Notes under the pieces: model-generated | What the model was told of the DNA's origin: nothing | The model's input: only the letters and a program-made list of their open reading frames with translations | The model's database searches: none | Source: Phanerodontia chrysosporium | Taxonomy: Eukaryota; Basidiomycota; Agaricomycetes; Polyporales; Phanerochaetaceae | Length of the DNA: 64,000 nt | Assembly (NCBI GenBank): GCA_001910725.1 | Contig: MJGA01000019.1 | Location: forward strand, 1 to 64,000 | Direction: 5' to 3' | In this document: piece after piece, positions 1 through 11,047 of the stretch | Position numbering within the stretch: position 1 is the first letter of the stretch | Layout of the letters: every line of letters begins with the position of its first letter | Translations under genes and position numbers: made by a program

Positions 1-92
1 ACGCACCTGGGCGATTTCTGAATGCGTTCCAGGTCATTGCATTGTCTAAGGGCCGCAATCACGGACTCGTCATAGACAAGGCTATCTTTCAT
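1..92 (-). CDS. Exon 1 of a third tandem copy of an unknown gene, cut by the window edge
   Basis: Exon 1 runs from an ATG at 92 down to 7 (28 codons plus 2 nt) and ends at a GTGCGT donor that occupies bases 6 to 1, so the rest lies outside the window. The 28 residues follow the same pattern as the 28-residue first exons of the copies starting at 2356 and 4694: a V-Y/F-G/D-x-D/E-x-I/L-x-A core followed by a basic, Leu-rich helix. The promoter-side repeat (about 100-400) also matches those upstream of the other two copies. Function is unknown. The call rests on exon length, strand, spacing and context more than on the weak residue identity. Confidence 0.5.
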   Translation of the reverse strand, partial: MKDSLVYDESVIAALRQCNDLERIQKSPRC

Positions 93-99
93 GGCGCGT

Positions 100-400
100 G
101 CAGAGTCCTGTAACTGTTGCGCTTGTGCTGTGAATGACAGGCGTTGAAAGCAAGGTATCGCACGCGCAGCGTCGCCTTATGTAGGCCCCTGCGTGCCTGG
201 CCACTCGCCGCACACGGCCAAAGCGCGTGCATCACCTGCACAAAGGAGGTGGCTTTTCACGCGTACAAGCATGAAAGCTCATGTATTCCTCATCGGGCGT
301 CTGCGACGACGTTGTTTCCCTGGGCCTATGCGCAGCGGGTGGCACCTCCTACTACATGCTACAGTGAGAATGTCGCCCTATTCGTGTCCATGATACAAGC
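100..400. repeat. Tandem-array repeat, copy a (promoter side of the first gene copy)
   Basis: A diverged direct repeat seen at about 100-400, 2360-2650 and 4700-4960. Shared landmarks, in order, are CTTATG, a GGCCACTCG block, AAAGCGCGTG, then GCACAAAGGA and a GCATGAAAG/GCGTGAAAG block. Core landmarks (CTTATG) lie at about 175, 2433 and 4770, giving units of about 2.26 and 2.34 kb. Each copy lies just upstream of a minus-strand start codon (92, 2356, 4694), so it probably holds the promoter and 5' flank of each gene copy. Bases 400-867 hold nothing else that I can support. Confidence 0.75.
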
Positions 401-867
401 AGCGAAAACATACTGTAGCCTGCTCAAGAGAATGATTTCCTGCTACAGCTTGGAAGCGTCCATGGACTTGCTTGAACCTGCCGGTGGGTCTTGCACTTGG
501 TCTTGTAACATGAGTGGACGTGGCAAGGTATGTTAGGCGCTCAGTCTGCCCTAGCGGCCGCAACATGGCATACTGGTTCAAATGTCCACTTCTAGCATTC
601 CGAGTGAGCTCGTTCAGCCTGACTGCTACTTAGCCGTGTCTTATCACCATGACGAGAGAGAGCCTTTGTTAGGCCTGATGGGGCAATATGACCAAGACCC
701 GTACACTCAACTTGAATGTCGCCGGAGAACAGCCCTTCTCAATTCCGCTTTTTCATTGCAGTCAAGCAATGAATGAAAGAGCATAGAGAGTATGAACAGG
801 CATGTATGCAAGCTACAAAAGAAGAGGCAGGATAGAAGTTGAGACGTGGAAAAACCATGCACTGCCT

Positions 868-2356
868 TCAATCGTACGCCCGCCCCTTGCCCTTGTCGAT
901 CTTGGCACAGCCGCCATTGCATACCGCCTCCTCTTCTCTGCACTGCCAGTCGACGCCATGTCTCCCTCTGGCTCGTCGCGCTCGCGTCGGCGTTTCCGCG
1001 TCGAACCATTCGACCCCGCCTCGCTCGCGGCCGCCTCGTCTTCACCGCTCTCGTGTGCACGCCCGGTCGACGCATGGACGCGCACATTACCTATGGGCAC
1101 TTCCTGCACAGTAGAGTGGGGTAGAATGTGCGAGGCTCGGCCGTAGGTGGGCGCGGCGGAGGCATTAGGGCCGCTGGTGCTCCTGCATCTGCAGGTCGCG
1201 CTTGATATGCTCGGGCGCGCCGCCGACCCAGAGATTGCGGAGATGCGGCGCAATGAGGTCTTGGGTTGGAAGTTTGAACTGCAGGCCTGCGTCCTGGTAC
1301 CGTCGGTAGCACTTCGCAAGGCTGAGCTGGACCAGCGGCACAAGGAACTCGAGGTCCGGCTGAAGCATCTCCTCGCGGACGCGCCTGGGCAACGGAAGGC
1401 GCTTCTCATCCATCCTACGCGTGTGATCGTCTTGACCACGCTCAGACTCGCTGCGTCGCGTCAATTGGCGAGTTCCGGCGTGCGTAACGCGTCCCAGGAC
1501 TCCGTTGGATATCGCGTGTGGCGGAGCCGGGTGCACCGACGCCCTTCCGGCTGGAACGGCAGCCGAAGCCGCAGGCTGGCATGGCGGATGGGACGGCGCA
1601 CGCGTTGCTGACTCTTCAACCACCTCAGGAAGCTCCCGGATGGGCGGGACGCTCGATGAGGCAGCCCTCCGCGACGCTTCTCGCGTCAACTTCTGCCGCT
1701 GCGAGCTGCGTGGTTTTACGTTGCAAGACTCGTCCGTGGGCGTGGGCCGACCTTCGCGGTCTGTGGCGGCATCGACCGCCGACCACGATTGGATTGAGTC
1801 TTCGCGCAGCGCGCCCAGTGGCACGGGGCGGCTGCGCGCAGGTGCGGCCGACGAGGTTGGCGGAGGGGCGGTGTCACGCGTCCGGGCGCGTGTGCGTGTG
1901 CGTATGCGGGATGGCGATGGCACTGAGGGAGGCGGTGGCTGCCTTGCGCTGCTTCGCGTTATCGGTCTCGACGGTGGTGCGCGAAGTGAGGATGGACCTG
2001 CTTCGGGGCCGCTGGCTCAGAGCTCTGCTGGGCTTGTCGGGGACGTAGAAGGCCAGATACGTAGGTCTCTATGTATCTGTGTGAGCATCGCGCCAAGGAC
2101 AGTATTTTACGATGCGTACATTGCTCTGCCCGGGTCCGGGACGCCCGCGCAGCTGCGCCAAAGCAACCAGCAGCTGACGCTTCGTCTTGTGCTTTCGGGT
2201 GTCTATGCCCTGCTTCTGTCGCAGGAAAGGTCAGACGGCGAGAACATGCGCATGTACGCCATACATACGCACCTCTGCAAGCTTCAACAGAACTTTACGT
2301 TCTAACGTAAAGAAAGCGTCGAGCTCCTCTCGACCAAAGACCGGCGCTGATTCCAT
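868..2356 (-). pseudogene. Second tandem copy of the unknown gene, frameshifted
   Basis: Exons 1 (2273-2356, 28 codons) and 2 (2120-2215, 32 codons) are intact with good GTGCGT and GTACGC donors and match the first two exons of the copy at 3040-4694. Exon 3 begins at 2068 after a TAG acceptor. By alignment with the other copy, a length difference of about 4 bp near 2010 shifts the frame between a KPSRALS segment and a PEAGPSS segment. The main domain (MLQPDLEFLVP, then GLQFKLP, then LWVGGAPEHIKRDL) is readable at about 1170-1380, followed by a stop at 1165; the Arg-rich tail KRRR and the final DKGKGRAYD (stop at 868) are in other frames. At least two to three frame changes are needed, so this copy is probably dead. 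A wrong intron model for part of it cannot be excluded. Confidence 0.7.
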
Positions 2357-2359
2357 GGC

Positions 2360-2650
2360 AAGGTGGGGGTTCGCAGACGACCAGGTGTGCAGCGTGGGGG
2401 TGTATACACCGACGTTGGACGTGTGCGTCAGCCTTATGAGAGGCGTGTGCGCCCTGGGCCACTCGTTGCCAGTAAGCTAAAGCGCGTGACTCGGCCGCAC
2501 AAAGGAGGTGTCGTGTTCAGGCATGAAAGGGACGGCCTTTCAACCTGCAGGCCTCCTGGGTCCATGCGCAGCTGGGGCCTGCCTTGCTTTGTGCAAGCGA
2601 AGGCCGTCGCTTTCATGCAGACCGAATGCAAAGAGGAAGGCCTGCTAAAC
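2360..2650. repeat. Tandem-array repeat, copy b
   Basis: Same repeat as at 100-400 and 4700-4960, immediately 5' of the start codon of the frameshifted copy (ATG at 2356). It shares the CCATGGC start-codon context and the downstream GGTGTGCAG/GATGTGCGG block with copy c. Bases 2650-3039, the 3' flank of the next gene copy, hold nothing else recognisable. Confidence 0.75.
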
Positions 2651-3039
2651 GCGCCATGGTGGGTCTCAGTGCGTATCTTGCGCCATGTAATCGAGGTTTT
2701 GTCGAGCGGGGTGGCAACAAAGTCGACCTCCGCCGCATTTCCTTGGGCGCTCCGCTCGCGTGGTTTTCACGCGGACCGGTGGGTAAGCCCAAACTCTTCA
2801 CTCAAAGGTAAAGTGGCCTCATAGACCGTAAGAAAAAGCTTTGTTACCGCCGTATGTATGTGTGCATATTATGAGGCTTGTAACTCGGACCCCGTGTACT
2901 CATGACCGCAAGTGGCAACAACCAAGACCTTTGCTTATCCGAGAAAGGGACGAGTAGAGGAGGCTTGAACGAGTTCATTTACACTTTGCAAGAGGCACAA
3001 ATATGTACTTTAGGATGTACAAATACATACGCTCACCCC

Positions 3040-4694
3040 TCAGTCGTACGCTCGCCCCTTGCCCTTGTCGACTGTAGGCGTCGGCTCAGCCGACCGTCTC
3101 CTCTTCCCCACGGACGCCGCGTCTCCATCTGCGTCGTCCTGCGCGCGGCGGCGCTTCCGTGCCGAGCCATCGGACCCCGCCTCGCTCGCAGCCGCCTCCT
3201 CTTGGCTGCTATCCGGCACACGACCACACACGTCGTCCGTACGCTCTTCCTGCTCAATCTGCACCGACTGCGAGACAGGAAACCCATACTCTGTGACCTG
3301 CGGCTGCGACGGAAGCGGCACATAGAGCGCAGGCTCGCGGATCTTGGGCAACGTCAGGTCATACTGGATCTGCCCGGGGGCGGCACCGGTCCATATTTTC
3401 TTGAGGCACGCCTCCACAGTGTTGTGATTTGGGACCTTGAACGCCAGCCCTTCGTCCCAGTACTTTTGGAAGCACTCGCAGAAGGCAGCCTGGACCTGCG
3501 GCACGAGCACCTCAAGGTCTGGCTCAAGCATGTCGTCCCAGGCGTGGCGGTGACGTTTCTCGCGTTCTGGGTCTATCTTGACGAGCGGGTTGGGGGGAAT
3601 AGTGAGGCCAGATGGGCGGCGTTCTTCCTCTTGGGAGCATCCCACGGAGTTCTGCCCCCCGACGGCGCCTTCACACTCTCCACGGTCTTCGGCTCGCTCA
3701 GCCTGGCTCTCGCGGGATACGTCCGAGTCGTGCGCTGCGGCAGGCGTGGTGTACCCCGAGTCTCCCGAGAGTTCACCCGCGGCGGCGTCGAATGCCGGGA
3801 GCCCGGCTCAGTCGCTACAGGGCTCGCAGCCGCGGGACAAGACCGCGGGCACTCGACGTCAGGGAGCTCCTGCGTCGCAGGCACGCTCGACGGGACCACC
3901 GTCCGAGACGCCTTCCGCGCGGGCACCCGGCGCCGCTGCAAGCCACGGCGCGCATCGGCCCCGCCCGCCTGCGACGCGTCCGCGGGCGACCCGTGGCGCG
4001 TCGCCGCACCGTCGATCGTGGAGAACGAGTGGATCGAGTCGTCCTCGAGCTCGCCGAGCGGCACGCCGCGGCGTCGCGGGGCGCACGGGGGATCCCGTTC
4101 TGCAGAAAGGCGAACGGCGAGCCCGGTGGGGCACGCAGCCCCTTTGGCGGCGGCGGCGGCTTCATGGCTGAGAGTGCCGGCCCCGCCGCAGCGTCGCGGG
4201 TGCGCGCGCGTGTACACGGGACGCCGGGGGGATGGCGGTGGCCGCTTGGTGCTACTCCGCGTTCTCGGCCGTGGAGGCGTCGGCGTGTGTGTGGACGGCC
4301 CTGCTTCGGGGCGTTCTGATCTAGCGCTCGGCTTGGATGATTCGTCTTCGTCATAGCAGAGGCGCACAGATCGCTGTATATATGCATGGGCATCACGAAG
4401 ACAATGGGTTGAAAAAGGCACTTACCTCATGTTCGCCAGGTTCGACAGACCTGCGCAACTTTGCCAACTCCACTAGTAGTTCTCTTTTAGCCTTGAACTT
4501 CACTTTCCCTGTGCTTGGATTTATGCGCTTTATTATGTCAATGCTCTGTTGCTGCCAATGCGATGAAAGTCAGACAATTACCGTTAAAGAACAGGTAGGC
4601 AGCAGCAGACCTGTGCAAGCTCACGCAGCTGAGCGGCTTTCAACTTTGCAAACGCACTGATTTCGTCTTCACCATACACCTTCACCATCGCCAT
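3040..4694 (-). CDS. Unknown nuclear-type protein, best-preserved tandem copy
   Basis: I do not recognise this family. Exon 1 is 4611-4694 (28 codons), exon 2 is 4426-4545 (40 codons) and exon 3 starts at 4373 after a TATATACAG acceptor. The N-terminal part is charged and helical; a Ser/Pro/Arg-rich linker follows, then the most conserved block (DMLEPDLEVLVPQVQ, GLAFKVPNHNTVE, IWTGAAPGQIQYDL at about 3340-3540), and an Arg/Lys-rich tail (RKRRRAQDD, GKRRRSAE) that could be a nuclear localisation signal, ending DKGKGRAYD. A reading-frame change is needed somewhere between about 3630 and 3830. A short intron is possible (for example from a GTACAC donor near 3750), but an indel cannot be excluded, so the protein may also be damaged. 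The same two introns occupy the same positions in the neighbouring copy, which supports the model. Confidence 0.65.
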
Positions 4695-4699
4695 GGCGG

Positions 4700-4960
4700 G
4701 TTTGGGGTGCGCTGGGGAGCAGATGTGCGGCATGGGGTGCATACGCTTGTGCCGTGCGTGCGCGCGGGCCTTATGAAGTGTCCGCGTGTCCTAGGCCACT
4801 CGCTGCCCACGGCAGAAAGCGCGTGCATCATCCGCACAAAGGATGCATCGCATCTCGGGCGTGAAAGGACGGCCTTCCAGCTGCAGGGCCCGTGCGCGGC
4901 TCGTGCCTGCTTTGCTTTGTGCGCGCAAACGCCGTGGTCTTCGTGAGGATCGATGCGAGG
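4700..4960. repeat. Tandem-array repeat, copy c
   Basis: Third copy of the array repeat, just upstream of the ATG at 4694. It marks the right end of the array: no further gene copy follows. Bases 4961-5594 contain no ORF or motif that I can support. Confidence 0.75.
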
Positions 4961-5594
4961 AAAGAAAACCTGCTACAAACGCCGTGTCCTGCACCAGTGG
5001 GTATTTCGCGGTGCGATTGAGGTTGGTCGAGGCGTGAAAAGCAAAGTCCACACAGCGCACTACGCGCAGTCAGAGGTTAGGCAGCCAGTCGAAGTCCAAG
5101 GAAGACGAACATGCGCAAAACTAGCAAGGCAGGCCTGGAGATGGCGTCTGGCATGGAGAGCGCGTTGTTCGACGACAAGGCGAAGGCGATATCGCGCTGT
5201 CAAGCCGACTACGTCATCATCGCAAAACGATGAACATGTCCCGTTTTGGAAGGTGTGGTGTTCATGCCCCAGTCATCAGCCACCCATGCTCCATTCAACC
5301 TCGCCAGGGCATCAGACAGCGCAGAAGCCAGGGCGTACAGCAACGACGTTTGCTCGGACCTCAGGAGCCATCCTGTTTGGTACAGATTGTATCTGATGTC
5401 GTGACGTTTCTGACAGGGACACCGCAGGCCCTCATAAGCATGATACATGACATCAGCCTAAGTTTCGCGGGTATGAGCAGCCTCAGTCACAACAAGTTCG
5501 CACTAAACAAGATAGGACACATGAAATCCCCGGGTAACCTAGCCCATCTCAGTCGGGTGCAAGATCAAGGTCGAGTCCACTTACCGTGGGAATG

Positions 5595-6209
5595 CTATGA
5601 TGCAACGACGCTCGCTTCTGCCTTCACGGCGACTGTTTCTGAAATCGTACTTGGCTGGGCGGAGGCAGGCGGCGTCTCGAGCTGCTGCTTGATCTCTTCC
5701 TCCTGCTCGCTGAGCTGCTCCAGCTCCTTCTCGCCAAGCTGCTCGAGGAGGCGCTCCATGCGCCGGTAGTCGAGCCTCAGCTCCGCCAGCTCGGCACGAA
5801 GCTTCTGGTTCTCGACGCGGAGGTTCTCTTCCTCGGCGGCGCGGCGCCGGATGTCATCGCCGTTGGTCCGGATGTCCTTCGCGACGAGGATCTTGTTGAG
5901 CGCAGCGAGCTGGTCGACCTCCTCCTTCAGCGCGCGCACACGCTCCTCGTACGTGCCGCGCACCATCGCGAGGCCGTCGCGGAGGCGCGTCTCGGCGAGC
6001 TCTGCGCGCTCGAGCAGCGCGGCGTTCTCGCGGGAGACCTCGCCGGCGTGCGCGGAGGCCTTGTTGTACAGATCGCGAAAGAGCTCGCGGTCCTTTTCCG
6101 CGTCGAGACGGCGGCGCTGGAGCTCGTCGTTGGTGTGGCGGAGCTGCTGCAGCGTCGCCTCCCAGTCGGCAGGAGGCGGCACGGGCTCCGAGTTGGGGAC
6201 GCCGCTCAT
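5595..6209 (-). CDS. Coiled-coil protein, 204 aa
   Basis: Single-exon coding region from the ATG at 6209 (MSGVPNSEPV) to a TAG at 5595. After about 20 residues the protein is almost entirely charged heptad-rich coiled coil (LRHTNDELQRRRLDAEKDRE, then KEEVDQLAALNKILVAKD, then LRAELAELRLDYRRMERLL), ending in a short Ser/Ala/Pro tail. The frame stays open upstream, but a GTAAGC donor, a perfect TGCTAAC branch site and CAG acceptors just 5' of 6209 suggest an intron in the 5' UTR, which is why I prefer the inner ATG. There is no transmembrane segment or enzyme motif. It could be a cytoskeletal or scaffolding protein; the function is unknown. Confidence 0.8.
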   Translation of the reverse strand: MSGVPNSEPVPPPADWEATLQQLRHTNDELQRRRLDAEKDRELFRDLYNKASAHAGEVSRENAALLERAELAETRLRDGLAMVRGTYEERVRALKEEVDQLAALNKILVAKDIRTNGDDIRRRAAEEENLRVENQKLRAELAELRLDYRRMERLLEQLGEKELEQLSEQEEEIKQQLETPPASAQPSTISETVAVKAEASVVAS

Positions 6210-6679
6210 CGTCTGCCGGCGTGGGCGCTGGGCATACGAGGTCTCAGTGGTCGTTAGCAGGGCGGAAGATGCAGGACAGCTTACTTTGGTGGTTGTGGAA
6301 GGAAGAGGTGGCTGTGGGGAGAGCTGGAGAACGGAGGCACGCGCGATGACGAGGAACACGTGGGAGCGCTTGGTGCCTGATGGACGCCACAAGGCCCATG
6401 CTTGGCGCCCACGCTCACCGCCCGCTTTGACTAAATAATCATTCTTATGCTCAATAGAATGCTGATAGAAATAAAAGGCTTCTATTTACACTGTCAAAAT
6501 TGCCTGAGGCCCCTTAATGAACTGCATACCGCTCACAGTGGAAGTGTCAGCTTGCCAGGGCCATATTGAGCTAGGGTTAGGGGCAAAGGGACCTTTGGCA
6601 CACAGTTAGGCGCCCTCTGGCCTGGGTTCGTCAGCGCTGCGGAGGCGAAGATATAATACAGATATGATGTTTTATGCAC

Positions 6680-6770
6680 AAACGGTAAGCGTTTGTAGTT
6701 CAACGGTCAAGCGCGTCAGTCATATTGTACGTGCTGCGGTTTCAAACCCCAGCATGGTGGCATTTTTGGG
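6680..6770 (+). other. tRNA-like sequence with box A and box B, not a functional tRNA
   Basis: A D-arm-like box A (TAGTTCAACGG, 6696-6706) is followed at tRNA spacing by a T-arm-like box B (GGTTTCAAACC, 6738-6748). The 5' and 3' acceptor arms do not pair and the T stem has a mismatch, so this is not an intact tRNA. It could be a decayed tRNA gene or the head of a tRNA-derived SINE. The rest of 6210-6965 is otherwise empty. Confidence 0.35.
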
Positions 6771-6965
6771 GATTTCAACTAAATTCCCAAAAAGTCAAAT
6801 ATTGCTTGTCAAAGGGCTACAGGAAAATTTCCTGGGTAGGTGACCTGCGCAACTGAAGCTTCTGAGGGTGTGCTCTGTCCTGGCGGTGTTATGGCCCTGA
6901 GGGTGTGGGGACAGCGCACTGGGTTGGAGCCTCTCCAATATGCCCAGGAACAATGCTCATGATGC

Positions 6966-8300
6966 CTAATTGTGCAAACTAATAGAATTCTTCTCTAGTG
7001 TATGTTCATCTTGGGTATGCATTAAGCCAGGGGTGATAATATCATTTGGGGCTTGTCGTATGTCATGTGATGGTGGATGCTGCGGGTCAGAGCTATTCGA
7101 AGCGCATAAAGGACAATCGGAGGGGGTGGCTGATTGCGTGGATTGCATGGATTGAGAGCAGGTCTGGATGGAACTGGGAATCTCATTGTTGTCTGTAGCG
7201 TGTGAGGAGCCATCTTTGCGTAGAGTGGGGGGACACAGTGCTCCACACAATGAGATGTGCCTCGAGGAAGGGTAGTCCACTTTCCAGATGCATATGTCTG
7301 ACTCTTGAGCCGACATAGTTGGGCTCTTGATGGCGTAGCGAGGCAGAGAAACATTTATCGACATGTCCCAGATGTGGCCAGATTCATTCTCGGACACATG
7401 ACCGACGCGTACCGATAGTAGGTGATCTGCTGTCCAGAGTACAGTTAGCGCATTGACTTAGTCTGAATCGTGCTCACCGATCGCATCTATAGTTATGCCA
7501 ATTGCAGAGTAAGATGGGTGCACATCCTTCAACACCGATGTTACAAGCGTTGACCGTGCCGATGTGGCAGTCACGGCCATCCGTTCTTCATCGCCCATCA
7601 TAACACACGCCAGACGGAATTGCTCCTCCACTGAAGCACCCCCGCACCCCGCAATGGTAACAAGGTGTAGCGCTCGCTTGGGAGAGGGCTGTATGGTATT
7701 CAAGTCCCAGCCGTCTTCGAATGTGATCCTCGAGAGGTGACATTCCTGCAGTTTAGGAAGACCGTGGACGAAACGGAGAAGATCAGACGTCTTCCGAATC
7801 TTAAGGTTATGGAAGGCGATACGCCGGAATGGATACAAGGATCCGGGGAGAGTGCTTGGCAAAGCCTGTCCTGGGAGACCAAGCTCGACGCTCGTACGCT
7901 CCTCTTTAGAAGACGGGGGAATGCTCCAGGACTCGGCGAGAGTGACGTCCACGGTCGCTTGCGAGTATCTACATACCAAATGGACACGGTGTAACCAGGG
8001 ACACTGCTGTGCCCCACGGTGATGCACAACAATGTTTCGGATACATTGCGTGATGTGTGGTTGCACGTTACTGGAGCAAGACATGAGGTCGTGCAGTTCT
8101 GTGAGATCGGTGTGGGATCGGATTGTGATGGTGTGAAATAGCATGGGGCGCACAAAAACGGCCCAGTGGCGGCAGACAGAACTACAGGCCGAGAGTGATT
8201 TTTTGTCGTCCTTGTCTGTAGCGTCGTACACGGACGACAGAGTTTGCAATATCATGTGGATTAGCTCTTCAGGAAGATCTGCGCCTACGGTTCCAGGCAT
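6966..8300 (-). CDS. F-box protein, 428 aa, two exons
   Basis: Exons 7478-8300 and 7430-7477 intron removed, then 6966-7429. The intron is 48 nt with a GTGAGC donor, a CGCTAAC branch site and a CAG acceptor, and both frames join in phase 1. The ATG at 8300 precedes an F-box-like N terminus (LPEELIHMILQTLSS, with CSSVCRHW downstream at residues about 8-50), typical of basidiomycete F-box/LRR proteins that recruit substrates to SCF ubiquitin ligases. A TATA box sits about 130 bp upstream. The second exon encodes a Ser/Pro/His-rich tail without recognisable repeats. The substrate is unknown. Confidence 0.8.
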
Positions 8301-8426
8301 TAAATGAGAGAGTAGGGCATTGAGCGAAGAGCTGACTCCTGTATCAATATCAGGGGCGAGCACAAATAAGACAAGGAAACAAGACGAACCAAGCTGCCAA
8401 CCGAAGACTCCTCGTAGCGTCCGGGG

Positions 8427-8433
8427 TTATATA
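8427..8433 (-). promoter_or_regulatory. TATA box of the F-box gene
   Basis: TATATAA on the minus strand, about 127 bp upstream of the ATG at 8300, which leaves room for a 5' UTR of about 95 nt. Confidence 0.6.
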
Positions 8434-8622
8434 GTATGAGTCTCAGGAAACACACTTCGCTTTCTAGATTTCAGTTCAGACGACACGACGTGGCCATTGG
8501 TTAAGTGCTACGCATGCGGTGCGTAGCGGGCTGACAGTTTGTCAGCCTCTTCAATAGGAAAGTCATGGTTTCGAGACGATCACTGCACCACTTATCCAGT
8601 ATCGCTACGGGGAGATATTGTG

Positions 8623-9934
8623 ATGCCTTTCCAACTCGCGGTGGCGGCATCACAGTATCCGTTGCATGAAGCTATCCAAGACAAGACCCTAAGCGAAGAA
8701 GTGACGGTTAGCATCCTGCGAGCAGCTTTCAGCAAGGATCCGTCGTCCATCGGATGTCAAGATGACAGGGGCTTACGGCCGATTTCCGTTGCCATCAAGG
8801 TAGAAAACGTCGCTGCGATCAACACGCTGCTAGAGCTCGCTGCGCCCGGAATGGCCCTCGGCGACGATCCTCTGGGGCTGCAGGTGCCCGACGACGCGCA
8901 AGAGACCCCCGTATCATATAACGTCCGTCTGCTGCGGGAGAGCCCGCGTTTTGTCATCCACGATTTGCTGGACGGGGCGTCGGACGACATCACGAGGGCG
9001 TACATAAAGTTCAAGATGCCGGCCTGCACGTGCGGGCAATGCACGCAAGGTTGGCTATCTCTGCGGATGCGTTTCCGACTCCGAGGTGCGTAGGATTCTG
9101 ACTATGGTTTCTGGCCGCACTGATGCAGATCCAGAAACCGCGCACGATGTCTACACCGCCATGTTGCCGAAGCTCGGGAACTTCGTCGATGGTCAGCCGC
9201 TCGACAGCACGACGCTACTTGAAGACACACCGCTGCAGTTCATTCCCCTCTCTATCCTCCAGTTTGGCGTGTACAAACCATTCTACGTCGGCTACCGAGC
9301 TGCTTTCCACGCCATTCGCGACCTTCTCGCTGATGCGCAGGCTGTGCCCACCGTCCCGCGCCTCCGGCAGGAACTTGCCCAAGGCGCACGAAGCGGCAAG
9401 TACAACCGCTGCGACGTCGAGTACTTCTTGGAGCGGGGAGGGAGCGTCAAGTACGCGCTCGACATGGTGGTGCATCTTGCTGCATGTCTGAGCCGTACGC
9501 CACTAGGGGACGGGACCTTCGACCAGAAGTGGGACGAGCCGCTGCCGTCGCAGGATGTATCGGGATCGCCGTCGCTGAGCTCCCCGCAGATTGGCTCTCC
9601 GCGGCTTCCGCATTCTCCCAACTTGGATCACAGTACGAGGAAGAGGCGCAGATCGAGCTCGATCCGGGATATTCTAAGTGGCTTTGGAAAGAAAGAGAAG
9701 AAGAACTGGCTTTTAAACATCCAACAAGACGAAGTGTCCGTTGCCGTCAAGGACCGTGGGCAGCAGGAGCAGCTCAAGCAGGAATGGGTTGCCAGTGGAT
9801 CCCCGGGGTGCTCGTTGGATACGCAGTTTGTCGGAGTGCGGTACCTGATGGGGCTCCACACCGCGCCGCGATGGGACGTCGACGCTCACGACGACTGTGG
9901 CAGATGGGCAGAATGTCAGTTGAAGAGGATGTAG
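8623..9934 (+). CDS. Ankyrin-type protein with a CxCGQC motif, 422 aa
   Basis: Exons 8623-9085 and 9129-9934, joined over a 43-nt intron (GTGCGT donor, CTGACTA branch, GATGCAG acceptor, phase 1). The N-terminal part contains an ankyrin-like stretch (LHEAIQDKTL, then GLRPISVAIKVENVAAINTL). It is followed by ACTCGQCTQGWLSLRMRFRL, a Cys-containing element I associate with agaricomycete ankyrin-repeat proteins (family knowledge, not searched). The C-terminal half has a basic Ser-rich stretch (STRKRRRSSS) that may be a nuclear localisation signal. The start is the first ATG in frame; an upstream exon could be missing because few ankyrin repeats are covered. The likely role is protein-protein interaction. 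Confidence 0.65.
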
Positions 9935-10973
9935 GAGATCCAGACGCATTGTACTGTGGACCCTAGCACGCTTGAGAATGCCATACTCCGCCACGCTTGC
10001 CTGTGTTCGGATACAGGAATTGTGTTGAAGGCTTAATAGGAGCTGAGAAACAGTCTCAGCAGTTTTGGCCCCTGACTGCAACACCATTCGTTGAGTATCA
10101 TGATAGAGTTCGATTTGGTTGGCAGACCAGTGTTCGACTATCCGGTTATTCAACATCCTGATTTTCAGTTAAAGGAAGTGTATTGAATGACATATCTAGC
10201 ATACAAGAATTCTTCAGTACCTTTCTGTAATGCAGTCCGCGGACATAGTCGAGTACTTACAGATTACATAGTCGAAGAGCGAAAGCTGTCGGGCGTTACC
10301 CCGAACCTTGGTGACGGACGCCCGTCATTCGCCGAGGGGCCGAGGCGCCGTAACCGAGCATGTTTGACCCAGTCCGCCACGTCCTAGAGGGTCGACTTCT
10401 TAGAAGAAATGGCTCTGAGAAGTACAGTATGAACTCGTTCTCGAGCCGTTGTATCGTGTGTTTGACGTGGAATCGCAGGGAAACGCGTACGTATGCTCTA
10501 GGTAGCGATCAAATCAGCGGCGAGCTGCAAGTACAGTAAGCTTTTGGAAAGACGAGATAGCAGATCTGGCCCAAGAGCCCTGTGGTCTGATCTTCTTTGA
10601 CCGGAAACAAGATCTCGTTGCCATAACTCCTACGCTGCGCCTAAGGTGCTTGGCCGTAGAGGTGGCGTATCAGGTGACCCGTCGCGGTTGTATCGGGGTA
10701 ACGCATGTGGCCACCAAGCCCATCACGTATTCCTGCAATCGCATCTGCTCAACGAGTGGCTCTCCATTGTGGCAGGTGACCTCCGAACGATTGGTGGCCC
10801 CAGGTTCGGACAAACGCCCTCGCAACCAGGGCCTGTCAGGCTTTCATTAAGGCTGGCCTCGTGTATGTTAACCTTTGCTCCTTCGACGAACTGTCCAATG
10901 ATCACAAAGAGGTTCTTGCGGTCTGTCACCTCTGCAAACACGAAATTGCCACATGGGCCGCTGACATGCAGGG
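9935..10973. other. Intergenic, no supported gene
   Basis: Only short discontinuous ORFs without family motifs or phase-consistent splice chains. It probably contains the 3' UTR of the ankyrin-type gene and the promoter of the gene starting at 11048. Confidence 0.5.
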
Positions 10974-10981
10974 TATATATA
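10974..10981 (+). promoter_or_regulatory. TATA box of the cysteine-rich protein gene
   Basis: TATATATA 67-74 bp upstream of the ATG at 11048, at the usual distance for a short 5' UTR. It is an independent signal that a plus-strand gene starts here. Confidence 0.6.
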
Positions 10982-11047
10982 CACACAGAGGTCACCGCCA
11001 CTCTCTACAACATCCTAGAACGCAACTCCCTTTTCCCCGAGATAATC

